Shown: positions 36,490 to 45,642 of the stretch, one piece after another
Position numbering within the stretch: position 1 is the stretch's first letter
How the letters are laid out: the number at the start of each line of letters is the position of its first letter
Assembly (NCBI RefSeq): GCF_013266755.1
Contig: NZ_JABRWJ010000008.1
Span: forward strand, 372,001-436,000
DNA length: 64,000 nucleotides
Reading direction: 5' to 3'
From: Pseudaquabacterium terrae
GTDB lineage: Bacteria; Pseudomonadota; Gammaproteobacteria; Burkholderiales; Burkholderiaceae_C
The notes under the pieces: generated by a model
Databases searched by the model: none
What the model was told of the DNA's origin: nothing
The model's input: the letters and a program-made list of their open reading frames with translations, nothing else
Made by a program: the position numbers and the translations under genes

Positions 36490-37791
36490 TCAGTGCGCCC
36501 CTGAGGGCAGTACCGTCCCGCGGCATTCGCCGAAGCCGATCCGCGCGAAGCCGTCGCGCTCGCACCAGCCGCGCATCACCACGGTGTCGCCGTCCTCGAG
36601 GAAGGCGCGTTCTTCGCCGTTCGGCAGCCGGATCGGGCGCTGGCCGCCGTGGCTCAGCTCGAGCAGGCAACCCTTCTCGTCGTCGTTCGGACCCGATTGC
36701 GTGCCGCTGCCGATCAGGTCGCCCGGGCGCAGGTTGCAGCCGTTGCTGGCGTGGTGCGTGAGCATCTGCGCCAGCGACCAGTGGAAGTGGCGTGCGCTGC
36801 GGCGCGTCAGCGGCATCGGCGCGGCGCTGGTGGCGGTCTGCAGAGCGACTTCCAACTGGATGTCGAACGCGGCGTGCTCGCGGCCCGGCGGCAGCCTCAG
36901 GTAGGGCAGTTCCTCGGGGGCCTCGGCGCGTCGCGGCAAACCGCAGAGGAACGGCGCCAGCGCCTCGAGCGTGACGATCCAGGGCGAGATCGTCGTCAGG
37001 AAGTTCTTGGCCATGAAGGGCCCGAGCGGCAGGGCTTCCCAGGCCTGCAGGTCGCGCGCCGACCAGTCGTTCAGCAGCACGATGCCGAACAGGTGCGCTT
37101 GCGCATCGCCGACCGCGATCGGCCGGCCGCGCACATTGCCCGGCCCGACGAAGGCGCCGATCTCCAGCTCGTAGTCCAGCCGCTGCGACGGGCCGAACGA
37201 AGGCGCCGCGGCGCCCGGCGCGCGCGTCTGGCCCAGCGGGCGCGGGAAGTCCGTGCCGCTGACATCGATGGACGAGGATCTGCCGTGATAGGCGATCGGC
37301 AGCCAGCGGAAGTTCGGCAGCTCCGGATGGGCCGGCTGGAAGATCCGGCCGGCGTTGACCATGTGGTCGTACGAGGCCAGGAAGTCGGTGAAGTCGCCGA
37401 TCTGCGCCGGCACCGTGTGTTCGGCATCGGCCTGCGGCACCAGGCATTCGCGCAGCCGCGCGGCCTGCGGCGCGCGCTCGCGCAGCGCCTGCGACAGCGC
37501 CGCGCGCAGTGCCGACCAGGCCACCGGCCCCGCGGCCATCAGGCCATTGAGCTGCGGTGCGGCGGCCAGCGCGGCGGCTTCGGCCGCGAGGCCGTCGAAG
37601 AGGCCGAGCGCAGCGGCCGGGCCTAAGTCCAGCACCTGGTCGCCGATGGCGACGCCGCCGCGCCAGGCCTCGCCGCTGCCGCGCCGGCGGAACACGCCGT
37701 GCGGCAGGTTCTGGATCGGGAAGTCGGCGTCGGGTCGGTTGGCCGACGCGACCCAGCTCGTCAGTTGCGGATCGTGGGTGGTGTTCAGCAT
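36490..37791 (-). CDS. fahA: fumarylacetoacetase
   Basis: This 433-residue enzyme hydrolyses 4-fumarylacetoacetate to fumarate and acetoacetate, the last step of tyrosine/homogentisate breakdown. The start MLNTTHDPQLTSWVASAN gives family length and the typical N-terminal SWVxSAN and FPIQNLPHGVFR. DFTDFLASYDHMVNAGRIF, the metal site YELEIGAFVG, NDWSARDLQAWE and KNFLTTISPWIV are all present. It overlaps the cyclase gene by 7 bp. No homogentisate dioxygenase gene is in the window, so it may serve a related pathway. Confidence 0.93.
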   Translation of the reverse strand: MLNTTHDPQLTSWVASANRPDADFPIQNLPHGVFRRRGSGEAWRGGVAIGDQVLDLGPAAALGLFDGLAAEAAALAAAPQLNGLMAAGPVAWSALRAALSQALRERAPQAARLRECLVPQADAEHTVPAQIGDFTDFLASYDHMVNAGRIFQPAHPELPNFRWLPIAYHGRSSSIDVSGTDFPRPLGQTRAPGAAAPSFGPSQRLDYELEIGAFVGPGNVRGRPIAVGDAQAHLFGIVLLNDWSARDLQAWEALPLGPFMAKNFLTTISPWIVTLEALAPFLCGLPRRAEAPEELPYLRLPPGREHAAFDIQLEVALQTATSAAPMPLTRRSARHFHWSLAQMLTHHASNGCNLRPGDLIGSGTQSGPNDDEKGCLLELSHGGQRPIRLPNGEERAFLEDGDTVVMRGWCERDGFARIGFGECRGTVLPSGAH

Positions 37792-38591
37792 CGCAGCGCG
37801 GCCATCAGCGCGTCGTCGACGATCGCCACCGCGCGCGTCCAGCCGGCGGAGGCGCCGCGGATCTTCACGGGGAAGCAGGCGATGGTGAAGCCGGTGGCGG
37901 GCAGCGCCTCCAGGTTGTGCAGCTTCTCGAGGTGGCAGTAGCCGATGTCGCGCCCCGCCTTGTGGCCTTCCCAGATCAGCGAGGCGTCGCGCGTGGCGGC
38001 GTATTTCTGCGCGGTGTAGGCGAAGGGCGCGTCCCAGCTCCAGGCGTCGGTGCCGGTCAGGCGCACGCCGCGCTCCAGCAGGACCATGGTGGCTTCGTAG
38101 CCCATGCCGCAGCCGGCGCGCGTGTACTCGGGCGTGCCGTAAGCCGAGCCGGCGCGGGTGTTGACCACGACGATCTCCAGCGGCTTCAGCACGTGGCCGA
38201 TGCGCGCGAGCTCTGCCTCCACGTCTTTTGGCTGCACGACGTAGCCGTCGGGCAGGTGGCGGAAATCGAGCTTCACGCCCGGCTGGAAGCACCAGTTCAG
38301 ATCGACCTCGTCGATCGCGATCGCGCGCTCGCCGCCGTCCATCGTCGAGGCGAAGTGGTAGGGCGCATCGAGGTGGGTGCCGTTGTGCGTGTTGAGCTTG
38401 ACGTCCTCGACCGCCCAGGCCTCGCCGTCGGGCAGGTCGCTGCGCTGCAGGCCCGGGAAGAACTGCGCCAGGTCCTCGTAGCTCATCTCGTGGTCGATGT
38501 AGCGGATCTGCGGTCCGAGCCCCGGCGGGTCGGAGGGCACGTCGTTCTCCAGATGCATGGAGATGTCGATGAACTGTCGACGAGGGGTCAT
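37785..38591 (-). CDS. cyclase-family metal hydrolase (kynurenine formamidase-like)
   Basis: This 268-residue protein has the cyclase-family metal motif NTHNGTHLDAPYHF, with His69, His73, Asp75 and His79, and the later GTDAWSWD. Bacterial kynurenine formamidases (KynB) and isatin hydrolases belong here, but this one is longer than KynB, so the exact reaction is open. Its ATG overlaps the stop of the TetR gene, and its 3' end overlaps fahA, so all three are one transcript. Confidence 0.85.
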   Translation of the reverse strand: MTPRRQFIDISMHLENDVPSDPPGLGPQIRYIDHEMSYEDLAQFFPGLQRSDLPDGEAWAVEDVKLNTHNGTHLDAPYHFASTMDGGERAIAIDEVDLNWCFQPGVKLDFRHLPDGYVVQPKDVEAELARIGHVLKPLEIVVVNTRAGSAYGTPEYTRAGCGMGYEATMVLLERGVRLTGTDAWSWDAPFAYTAQKYAATRDASLIWEGHKAGRDIGYCHLEKLHNLEALPATGFTIACFPVKIRGASAGWTRAVAIVDDALMAALRC

Positions 38592-39328
38592 GCAGGGCTC
38601 CTGGCGGTCGATGGGCGCTTCTTCGGCGCCGACGCAGGCTTGGGGGGCAGGACACCGCGGAAGCCCGCGGCGATGAAGCGCAGCAGCCACTCGCGGGCGG
38701 CGGGATCGTGCGGCGAGGCCGGCTCGCCGGCCAGCCGCTGCGCGCGCTCGGCCGACAGCAGGAAGTGCAGCATCGCGCCGAGCGCGAACTGGTAGCACCA
38801 GGCCATCTGCGCGCGCGTGGCGCCGGGGCAGGCGGCGAGCAGCGCATCGACGAAGGCGTGCGCCATCGGGTCGAAGAAGCGCGCCTGCACCGCGGCCGCC
38901 TCGGGGCTCGGCGACGCCAGGTCACGCGCGGCCATCACCGCGAAGTACTGGCCTTCGGGGCTGGCGTGCGTCTCGATCACCGGGCTGACGAAGGCATCGA
39001 CGATGCGCTCGAGCGCGTCGCTGGCCCGTGGGTCGGCGGCCGCCGTGGCGAGCCGCGCGAGGCGCTCGTCGATCGTCGGCTGCCACGACTCGAAGATCGC
39101 GAAGTACAGCTCGTGCTTGGCGCCGAAGTAGTAGCCCACCAGCGCCAGCGGCACGCCGGCCTCGGCGGCGATGTCGCGGATCGACACCGCGTTGTAGCCG
39201 GCCAGGCCGAACAGCTTCTCGGCGGCCAGCAGGATGGCCTGCCGGCGGTCCGGCTTGTCCTGCGCCGCGGCGGCACGACGGCGCGGGGCCGGGCGCGTGG
39301 CGGCGGCGTTCTTGGCGGCGTTCTTCAT
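38588..39328 (-). CDS. TetR-family regulator
   Basis: This 246-residue repressor starts at MKNAAKNAAATRPAPRRR; a basic tail precedes the helix-turn-helix AVSIRDIAAEAGVPLALVGYYFGAKHELYFAIF at about residues 46-78. The C-terminal ligand domain is rich in Ala and ends with a Lys/Pro tail. It is the first gene of the TetR-cyclase-fahA operon, and two perfect palindromes lie 90-126 bp upstream, so it probably controls its own operon in response to an aromatic-ring-cleavage metabolite. Confidence 0.9.
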   Translation of the reverse strand: MKNAAKNAAATRPAPRRRAAAAQDKPDRRQAILLAAEKLFGLAGYNAVSIRDIAAEAGVPLALVGYYFGAKHELYFAIFESWQPTIDERLARLATAAADPRASDALERIVDAFVSPVIETHASPEGQYFAVMAARDLASPSPEAAAVQARFFDPMAHAFVDALLAACPGATRAQMAWCYQFALGAMLHFLLSAERAQRLAGEPASPHDPAAREWLLRFIAAGFRGVLPPKPASAPKKRPSTARSPA

Positions 39329-39417
39329 GGGCCGATTCTGCGGCGCGACCGCCGGGCACCCGGTGCGCGGCGCGGGTCGTACAGCGGCAGGGCGGGCAGT
39401 CGATCGCATGACCGATT

Positions 39418-39454
39418 TGTACGACCGTACAGCATATTTGTACATACGTACAAA
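39418..39454. promoter_or_regulatory. paired palindromic operators (TGTAC-type)
   Basis: TGTACGACCGTACA (39,418-39,431) is a perfect 6-bp dyad with a 2-bp centre. TTTGTACATACGTACAAA (39,437-39,454) is a perfect 7-bp dyad with a 4-bp centre. They are five bases apart in the upstream region of the TetR gene. The shared half-site is TTGTAC/GTACAA, the size and symmetry expected of a TetR dimer site. Confidence 0.7.
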
Positions 39455-39608
39455 CACGATTGCGGCCGAATGACGTGATCTTTTGCACGCGGCGCTGCGT
39501 CCGCGCTGCGGGGCAATCCCGTAGGTGCGGGGTCCACGAAGCGGCCCGAATCACTGAGGCGGCGTGGCCCCTTCGACCTTCCACAACTGCACAACAAGGA
39601 GCCAGACC

Positions 39609-42600
39609 ATGGCTGTAACCGGTACCTTCACGAACGGCGTGTTGTCCGTCATCGGCGACAACCTCGGCAATACCATCACGATCAGCCGCAATGCCGCGGG
39701 CCAGCTGCTGATCAACGGCGGCGCGGTCGCCATCACCGGCGGCACGCCGACGGTGGCCAACACCTCGCTGGTCCAGGTCTTCTCGCAGGGCGACAACGAC
39801 GTCGTCACCTTCGACGAAGCGCTGGGCGCGCTGCCGCGGGTCAACCACTTCGGCGGCACCGGCAACGACACGCTGACCGGCGGCTCGGGGAACGACCAGC
39901 TGTTCGGCCAGAGCGGCAACGACGTGCTGCTCGGCAAAGGCGGCAGCGACTTCCTGTTCGGCGGTGCCGACAACGACGTGCTGACCGGCGGCGACGCCGA
40001 CGACCAGATGTTCGGCGAGGACGGTGACGACCGCCTGATCTGGAACCCGGGCGACGACACCGACCTGCACGAAGGCGGCGCCGGCATCGACACGACCGAA
40101 GTCAACGGCGGCGGCGGGCGCGAGATCTTCACCGCCACCGCCAACGGCACGCGTGTGCGCTTCGACCGGCTCGATCCGGCGCCGTTCTCGATCGACATGG
40201 GCACGATGGAGAAGCTGGTCGTCAACATGAACGGCGGCGACGACGAGTTCAGCGCCACCGGCAACCTCGCGGCGCTGATCCAGATCACCGTCGACGGCGG
40301 CACCGGCAACGACAGGATCCTCGGCGGCAACGGCATCGACACGCTGCTGGGCGGCGAGGGCAACGACTTCATCGACGGCCAGCAGGGCAACGACGTGGCC
40401 TTGCTCGGCGCGGGCCACGACATCTTCCAGTGGGATCCGGGCGACGGCAGCGATGTGGTCGAAGGCCAGGACGGCAGCGACACGATGCTGTTCAACGGCA
40501 GCGCGGGCAACGAGATCTTCGCGCTCAGCGCCAACGGCGCGCGTGCCCTCTTCACGCGCAACCTCGGCAACATCGTGATGGACCTGAACGATCTCGAGAT
40601 CGTCGAGCTCAACGCGTTGGGCGGCACCGACACGCTGACGGTCAACGACATGACCGGCACTGACATCTTGGAGGTCAAGGTCAACCTGGCCGGCGTGATC
40701 GGCGGCACCGCGGGCGACGCGGCGGCCGACATCGTGACCGTCACCGGCCGCAATGCGAACGACGCGATCACCGTCACCGGCGCCGGCACGGCGTTCAACG
40801 TCACCGGGGTCGCGGCGCAGGTGTCGGTGACCAACAGCGAAGGCGCCAACGACGCGCTGGTGGTCAACGCCCTCGGCGGCGACGACACCATCACCGCCAC
40901 CGCGCTGCCGGCCGGCGTCGTCACGCTGACGATCGACGGCGGCGCGGGCAACGACACCATCAACGGCAGCCAGGGCGCGGACACGGTCCTCGGCGGCGAC
41001 GGCAACGACTTCGTCTTCGGCGACAACGGCAACGACCTCGCGCTGATGGGCGCCGGTGCCGACGTGTTCCAGTGGAATCCGGGCGACGGCAACGACACGA
41101 TCGAAGGCCAGGCCGGCACCGACACGATGCTGTTCTTCGGCGCCAACATCGCCGAGAGCATCGACATCACGGCCAACGGCGGCCGCGTGCGGTTCAACCG
41201 CGACGTGGCCAACGTGACGATGGACACGGACGACGTCGAGTCGATCGACTTCCGCGCACTGGGCGGGGCCGACAACATCGTCGTCGGCGACCTCTCCGGC
41301 ACCGATGCGACGCTGATCGGCATCGACCTGCGCGGTCCGAACGGCGGCGGCGACGGCGCGGCGGACACGGTCACGGTGAACGGCAGCCAGGCCGACAACA
41401 CCATCACCGTCGCCGGCAATGCCGGTGGCGTCTCGGTGTCCGGCCTGCAGGCGCAGGTGAACATGCTCTCGCCCGAAGCGGCGAACGACCGGCTGGTGGT
41501 CAACGGACTGGGCGGCGACGACGTGATCAACGCCAGCTCGCTCGCGGCCGACGGCATGCAGCTGACGCTCAACGGCGGCCTCGGCGACGACCTGCTGATC
41601 GGCAGCCAGGGCGGCGACCTGTTCAACGGCGGCGACGGCAACGACGTCGCGCTGATGGGCGCCGGCGACGACCTGTTCGTGTGGAACCCGGGCGACGACA
41701 ACGACACCCTCGAAGGCCAGGCCGGCAAGGACACGCTGCTGTTCAACGGCTCGAACGCGGCCGAGCAGGTGACGATCTCGGCCAACGGCGGCCGGGCGCT
41801 GCTCTTGCGCGACATCGCCAACGTGCTGATGGACATGAACGACGTCGAGACGCTGCAGTTCAACGCCCTCGGCGGCGCCGACCGCATCGTCGTCAACGAC
41901 ATGAGCGGCACCGACCTGCAGCAGGTGCGCATCAACCTCTCCGGCGTGCTCAACGGCACGACCACCGATGCGGCGGCCGACAGCGTGACAGTGCAGGGCA
42001 CCGCCGGCAACGACGTGATCACGCTGTCGCTGCGCAACGGCTCGCTGGTGGTCAGCGGCCTGGCAACCGAGGTGGTGATCGACAACTTCGAGATCGACAA
42101 CGACCGCATCACGATCAACGGCCTGGGCGGCAACGACGTGATCGACGCGTCGCAGATCAATGCGGCGGCGCTGCAGCTCACGGTCGACGCCGGCGACGGC
42201 AACGACATCGTGGTCGGCGGCAACGGCGCCGACACGCTGGCCGGCGGCGCGGGCAACGACGTGCTGCTCGGCGGGCCGGGCACCGACGTGCTGGACGGCG
42301 GCACCGGCGACAACATCGTGATCCAGGGCGGCAGCGGCACCTTCAGTGCGCAAGCGGTTGCCACGCAGACCGGCAACGCCGGCGACGATCAGCTCGTGGT
42401 GAGCCGCAATGCGGCGGGTCAGATCCTGTTCAACGGCGCGCCGGCCGGCAGCGCCAGCGTGGCCAACACCGCGCTGGTCCGCGCCTTCGGGCTGGAAGGC
42501 AACGACACCCTGACCTTCAACGAGGCCGACGGTGCCTTGCCCGCGGGCGCGCTGTACGGCGGCGGCGGCAACGACGCGGTGACCGGCGGCGCGGGCGGCG

Positions 42601-43823
42601 ACCTGCTGTTCGGCGGCGACGGCAGCGACACGGTGCTGGGCAAGGGCGGCGACGACCAGCTCTACGCCGGCGACGGCAACGACGTGCTGACCGGTGGCGA
42701 TGGCGACGACCAGATGTTCGGCGAGGCCGGCGACGACCGGCTGATCTGGAACCCGGGCGACGACACCGACCTGCACGAAGGCGGCGCCGGCATCGACACG
42801 ACGGAAGTCAACGGCGGCGGTGGGCGCGAGATCTTCACCGCCACTGCCAACGGCACGCGCGTGCGTTTCGACCGGCTCGATCCGGCCCCGTTCTCGATCG
42901 ACATGGGCACGATGGAGAAGCTGGTCGTCAACATGAACGGCGGCGACGACGAGTTCAGCGCCACCGGCAACCTCTCGGCGCTGATCCAGATGATCGTCGA
43001 CGGCGGTGCCGGCAACGACAGGATCCTCGGCGGCAACGGCATCGACACGCTGCTCGGCGGCGACGGCAACGACTTCATCGACGGCAACCAGGGCAACGAC
43101 GTGGCGTTCCTGGGCGCCGGCGACGACCGTTTCGTCTGGAACCCGGGCGACGGCAGCGACGTGGTCGAAGGCCAGGCCGGCTTCGACATCCTGCAGTTCG
43201 ACGGCAGCGCTGCGTCGGAGAACTTCGAGGTCCTGGCCAACGGCGGGCGCCATCGGCTGACGCGCGACGTCGGCAACATCACGATGGACAGCGACGATGT
43301 CGAGACCATCGAGATCAACGCGCTCGGCGGCGCCGACACCATCCGCGTGCGCGACCTGGCCGGGACCGACGTGCAACGCGTGCGCATCGACCTCGCGGCG
43401 GCCGGTGGCGGCGGCGACGGGCAGGCCGATACCGTCGTCGTCGACGGCACGAACGGCAACGACACCGTGGTGGTGATCATGCAGGCGGACGGCACGGTGG
43501 TCCTGCGTAGCGGGGGCAAGCTCATCAACATCAAGGGCTTCGAGGCCGACCGGGACCGCCTGGTCTTCGAAGGCCTGGGCGGCAACGACACGGTCGATGC
43601 CAGCCGGCTCCCGGCCGGCGCGATCCAGCTGGTGCTCAACGGCGGTGACGGCGACGACCGGCTCACCGGCGGTGGCGGCAACGACGTGCTCGACGGCGGC
43701 GCGGGCTTCGACCACCTGATCGGCGGCCCCGGCGTCGACGTGCTGCTCAACGGCGAGGTGTCGATCGAAGGCCTGGGGCCGGCGGCGGCGATCGGCTTCG
43801 CAGCCGGCCTGCTCGGGGGCTGA
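39609..43823 (+). CDS. giant RTX-type calcium-binding repeat protein
   Basis: This 1,404-residue acidic protein starts at MAVTGTFTNGVLSVIGD after CAAGGAG. It consists almost wholly of RTX nonapeptides (GGxGNDxLx), for example GGTGNDTLTGGSGNDQLFG from residue 82. Four larger modules of about 200 residues contain W-NPGDG-D--EGQ-G-DT and begin near residues 274, 485, 690 and 1174. Both halves open with the same SRNAAGQxLxNG sequence. There is no Sec signal, as expected for type I secretion, but the C-terminus (AIGFAAGLLGG) is not a clear export signal and no T1SS genes are nearby. No enzymatic domain is visible; a surface, adhesion or matrix role is an inference. Confidence 0.85.
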   Translation: MAVTGTFTNGVLSVIGDNLGNTITISRNAAGQLLINGGAVAITGGTPTVANTSLVQVFSQGDNDVVTFDEALGALPRVNHFGGTGNDTLTGGSGNDQLFGQSGNDVLLGKGGSDFLFGGADNDVLTGGDADDQMFGEDGDDRLIWNPGDDTDLHEGGAGIDTTEVNGGGGREIFTATANGTRVRFDRLDPAPFSIDMGTMEKLVVNMNGGDDEFSATGNLAALIQITVDGGTGNDRILGGNGIDTLLGGEGNDFIDGQQGNDVALLGAGHDIFQWDPGDGSDVVEGQDGSDTMLFNGSAGNEIFALSANGARALFTRNLGNIVMDLNDLEIVELNALGGTDTLTVNDMTGTDILEVKVNLAGVIGGTAGDAAADIVTVTGRNANDAITVTGAGTAFNVTGVAAQVSVTNSEGANDALVVNALGGDDTITATALPAGVVTLTIDGGAGNDTINGSQGADTVLGGDGNDFVFGDNGNDLALMGAGADVFQWNPGDGNDTIEGQAGTDTMLFFGANIAESIDITANGGRVRFNRDVANVTMDTDDVESIDFRALGGADNIVVGDLSGTDATLIGIDLRGPNGGGDGAADTVTVNGSQADNTITVAGNAGGVSVSGLQAQVNMLSPEAANDRLVVNGLGGDDVINASSLAADGMQLTLNGGLGDDLLIGSQGGDLFNGGDGNDVALMGAGDDLFVWNPGDDNDTLEGQAGKDTLLFNGSNAAEQVTISANGGRALLLRDIANVLMDMNDVETLQFNALGGADRIVVNDMSGTDLQQVRINLSGVLNGTTTDAAADSVTVQGTAGNDVITLSLRNGSLVVSGLATEVVIDNFEIDNDRITINGLGGNDVIDASQINAAALQLTVDAGDGNDIVVGGNGADTLAGGAGNDVLLGGPGTDVLDGGTGDNIVIQGGSGTFSAQAVATQTGNAGDDQLVVSRNAAGQILFNGAPAGSASVANTALVRAFGLEGNDTLTFNEADGALPAGALYGGGGNDAVTGGAGGDLLFGGDGSDTVLGKGGDDQLYAGDGNDVLTGGDGDDQMFGEAGDDRLIWNPGDDTDLHEGGAGIDTTEVNGGGGREIFTATANGTRVRFDRLDPAPFSIDMGTMEKLVVNMNGGDDEFSATGNLSALIQMIVDGGAGNDRILGGNGIDTLLGGDGNDFIDGNQGNDVAFLGAGDDRFVWNPGDGSDVVEGQAGFDILQFDGSAASENFEVLANGGRHRLTRDVGNITMDSDDVETIEINALGGADTIRVRDLAGTDVQRVRIDLAAAGGGGDGQADTVVVDGTNGNDTVVVIMQADGTVVLRSGGKLINIKGFEADRDRLVFEGLGGNDTVDASRLPAGAIQLVLNGGDGDDRLTGGGGNDVLDGGAGFDHLIGGPGVDVLLNGEVSIEGLGPAAAIGFAAGLLGG
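39978..40380 (+). repeat. internal direct repeat, copy A, of the RTX gene
   Basis: About 400 bp here match 42,684-43,086 with only scattered, mostly silent changes, at a constant offset of 2,706 bp. The encoded stretch from NDVLTGGD to DFIDG is nearly identical. Confidence 0.85.
42684..43086 (+). repeat. internal direct repeat, copy B, of the RTX gene
   Basis: This is the second copy of the 39,978-40,380 segment. The conservation at DNA level points to recent duplication or gene conversion within the gene. Confidence 0.85.
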
Positions 43824-43954
43824 GTCATGGGCTTGGCGCCATAGGCGAACGAGTGCGCCGGCGCCATCCCGAGTCCACTTGCTGCACAGGTCGCCATTTG
43901 TTCACCGATCGGCGCTAGATTGGCCCGCTCCAAACATGCAAAGGGAGCGTGGCG

Positions 43955-45022
43955 ATGACGATCAGCGCGGAGTCCAAGGTGGTGCAGCTGGGCGCCTACA
44001 AGGTGCAGCGCGGGCAGAGCTCGGTGTCCGGTCTGTCGTCCGGAGCGTTCATGACGGTGCAGCTGCACCTGGCGCATTCGGCCAGCTTCGCCGGCGCCGG
44101 CATCATCGCCGGCGGTCCGTACCGTTGTGCCGAGAGTTACCGCGCCGCTGCGCTGGTGGCCGAGGACGCCTACGTGCAGAGCTCGCTGTACATCTGCATG
44201 AACCCGCTGGTGCCGCAGGCAGCGCCCGATGCGGCGCATCTGGCGCAGCTGGCGCGGCAGGCGGCCCTCGACGGCGACATCGACGACATCGCGCACCTGG
44301 GCGGCCATCGCGTCTACATCTTCACCGGCAGCGAGGACAAGGTCGTCGCGTCGCCGGTGGTCGCGCGCACGCGGCGCTTCTACGAGCTGCTCGGCGTGCA
44401 CGCGGCACAGATCCGCTATGTCGATGACGTGCCGGCCGGCCACGCGATCCTCACCGACAACCCGGAGGATTCGCCGCTCGGCGCCAACCAGCCGCCGTAC
44501 ATCAACCGGGCCGGCTACATGCAATCGCACGACATCCTGCGCCACATCCACGGCGACCTGAAGCCGCCGGCCGAGCGGCCGGACGGCCGGCTCGTGCGCT
44601 TCGACCAGACCGAGTTCTTCGGCAACGAGCAGCGCGCCAGCATGAGCGCCTACGGCTACGCCTACGTGCCGCGCGCGGTGGAGCAGGGCGCGCCGGCCCG
44701 CGTGCACATTGCGCTGCACGGCTGCAAGCAGGGCTACAACTACACCGACTTCGTCAACGGCCGGCCCGACAGCGCGAACGTGCCGCCGTACGGCAACCGC
44801 TACATCACCAGCACCGGCTACAACACGATCGCCGACAGCAATCACATCATCGTGCTGTACCCGCAGGCCGAGGGCCGCGACAGTGCGCTGACGCAGAACC
44901 CCGAGGGCTGCTGGGACTGGTGGGGCTACTCCAGCCCGAGCGCCGAGCGGCCGGACTACCACTCGCGCAGCGCGATCCAGATCCAGGCGATCCATCGCAT
45001 GCTGCAGCGCCTGGGCGGCTGA
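43955..45022 (+). CDS. intracellular-type PHB depolymerase/esterase
   Basis: This 355-residue alpha/beta hydrolase of the PHB-depolymerase family starts at MTISAESKVVQLG after AAGGGAG. The lipase-like box is G26-L-S28-S-G30 within SVSGLSSGAFMTVQLHLA. LHGCKQGYNYTDF is the oxyanion segment and HSRSAIQIQAIHRML carries the C-terminal His. No signal peptide is present, so it should act on cytoplasmic granules or oligomers. A phasin-like gene follows after 32 bp, and 3-hydroxybutyrate dehydrogenase is at 3 kb. Confidence 0.87.
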   Translation: MTISAESKVVQLGAYKVQRGQSSVSGLSSGAFMTVQLHLAHSASFAGAGIIAGGPYRCAESYRAAALVAEDAYVQSSLYICMNPLVPQAAPDAAHLAQLARQAALDGDIDDIAHLGGHRVYIFTGSEDKVVASPVVARTRRFYELLGVHAAQIRYVDDVPAGHAILTDNPEDSPLGANQPPYINRAGYMQSHDILRHIHGDLKPPAERPDGRLVRFDQTEFFGNEQRASMSAYGYAYVPRAVEQGAPARVHIALHGCKQGYNYTDFVNGRPDSANVPPYGNRYITSTGYNTIADSNHIIVLYPQAEGRDSALTQNPEGCWDWWGYSSPSAERPDYHSRSAIQIQAIHRMLQRLGG

Positions 45023-45054
45023 GCGCGAAGCCGCCTTCATTCGAGGAGAAGACG

Positions 45055-45501
45055 ATGACTCTCGAAGTTTCCCGCGGCGATGCGCCTGCCGCGGCGCCCG
45101 CGGCGCAGCCGCTGCTGCGCGCGCACAAGGCGCACTGGCTGTTCGGCCAGATGGGCTGGCGCGCTGCGGGGGTGCACGCCGCTGCCGCGGCGACGCTGCC
45201 CTGGCATGCCGGCGACGCCGCCACCTGGCACGAGCTGTGGGCGCTGCAGTCGGCGGTGGCCGAGCGCCTGCAGCAGCAGCAGCGTGCCTGGCTCGACGGC
45301 TGCACGGCGCTGCTGCAGGACTACGCGCAACTCGGCCAGGCGAACACCGTCGCCAAGGTGGTGGACCAGGAATTCGATGTCGCTGCGCGCTTCAACGCGC
45401 TCGTGAAGGACCAGCTCACCGACGTGATCGAGCTGGTCGAGAACGCGCAGGTCAACTGGGGCTACTGGCTGTCGCGCAAGCAGGCCGCTGCGGGGGACTG
45501 A
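45055..45501 (+). CDS. phasin-like protein
   Basis: This 148-residue protein starts at MTLEVSRGDAP after GAGGAGAA. It is helical with an amphipathic stretch from residue 60 to the end (LQQQQRAWLDGCTALLQDYAQL and VARFNALVKDQLTDVIELVENAQ-like heptads), resembling phasins that coat PHB granules. Its place directly behind the PHB depolymerase gene supports that role. Sequence similarity to named phasins is weak by eye. Confidence 0.55.
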   Translation: MTLEVSRGDAPAAAPAAQPLLRAHKAHWLFGQMGWRAAGVHAAAAATLPWHAGDAATWHELWALQSAVAERLQQQQRAWLDGCTALLQDYAQLGQANTVAKVVDQEFDVAARFNALVKDQLTDVIELVENAQVNWGYWLSRKQAAAGD

Positions 45502-45576
45502 CGGTCGCGTGAATCGGCCGCGTCTGGTACCAGACTTCGAGCGACATCATGACGTCGAGAGAGTCGGCTCCACCCG

Positions 45577-45642
45577 TCAGAACATGCGGCAGGCGCGTGG
45601 GTTGGCCACCGCGTCGGCCCGTTTCGCCTGTTCCGGCGTCAT
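45577..45642 (-). CDS. tiny ORF coupled to the preceding small ORF (doubtful)
   Basis: A 21-codon frame starting MTPEQAKRADAV begins at an ATGA overlap with the 53-residue frame upstream. The peptide looks like protein rather than antisense noise, but nothing identifies it, and it may be the tail of a decayed gene whose frame has shifted. Confidence 0.2.
   Translation of the reverse strand: MTPEQAKRADAVANPRACRMF

Noticed and set aside
39850-43700. Regular repeats that might be taken for a CRISPR or tandem array
   Set aside because: The period follows RTX nonapeptide codons and modules within one open frame; there are no identical short repeats with unique spacers.
38922-45040. Very long minus-strand open frames (up to about 1,600 codons) opposite the RTX gene
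   Set aside because: They are a by-product of the GC-rich, repeat-based codons of the RTX gene; the translations are low-complexity, match no family, and overlap well-supported genes on both sides.
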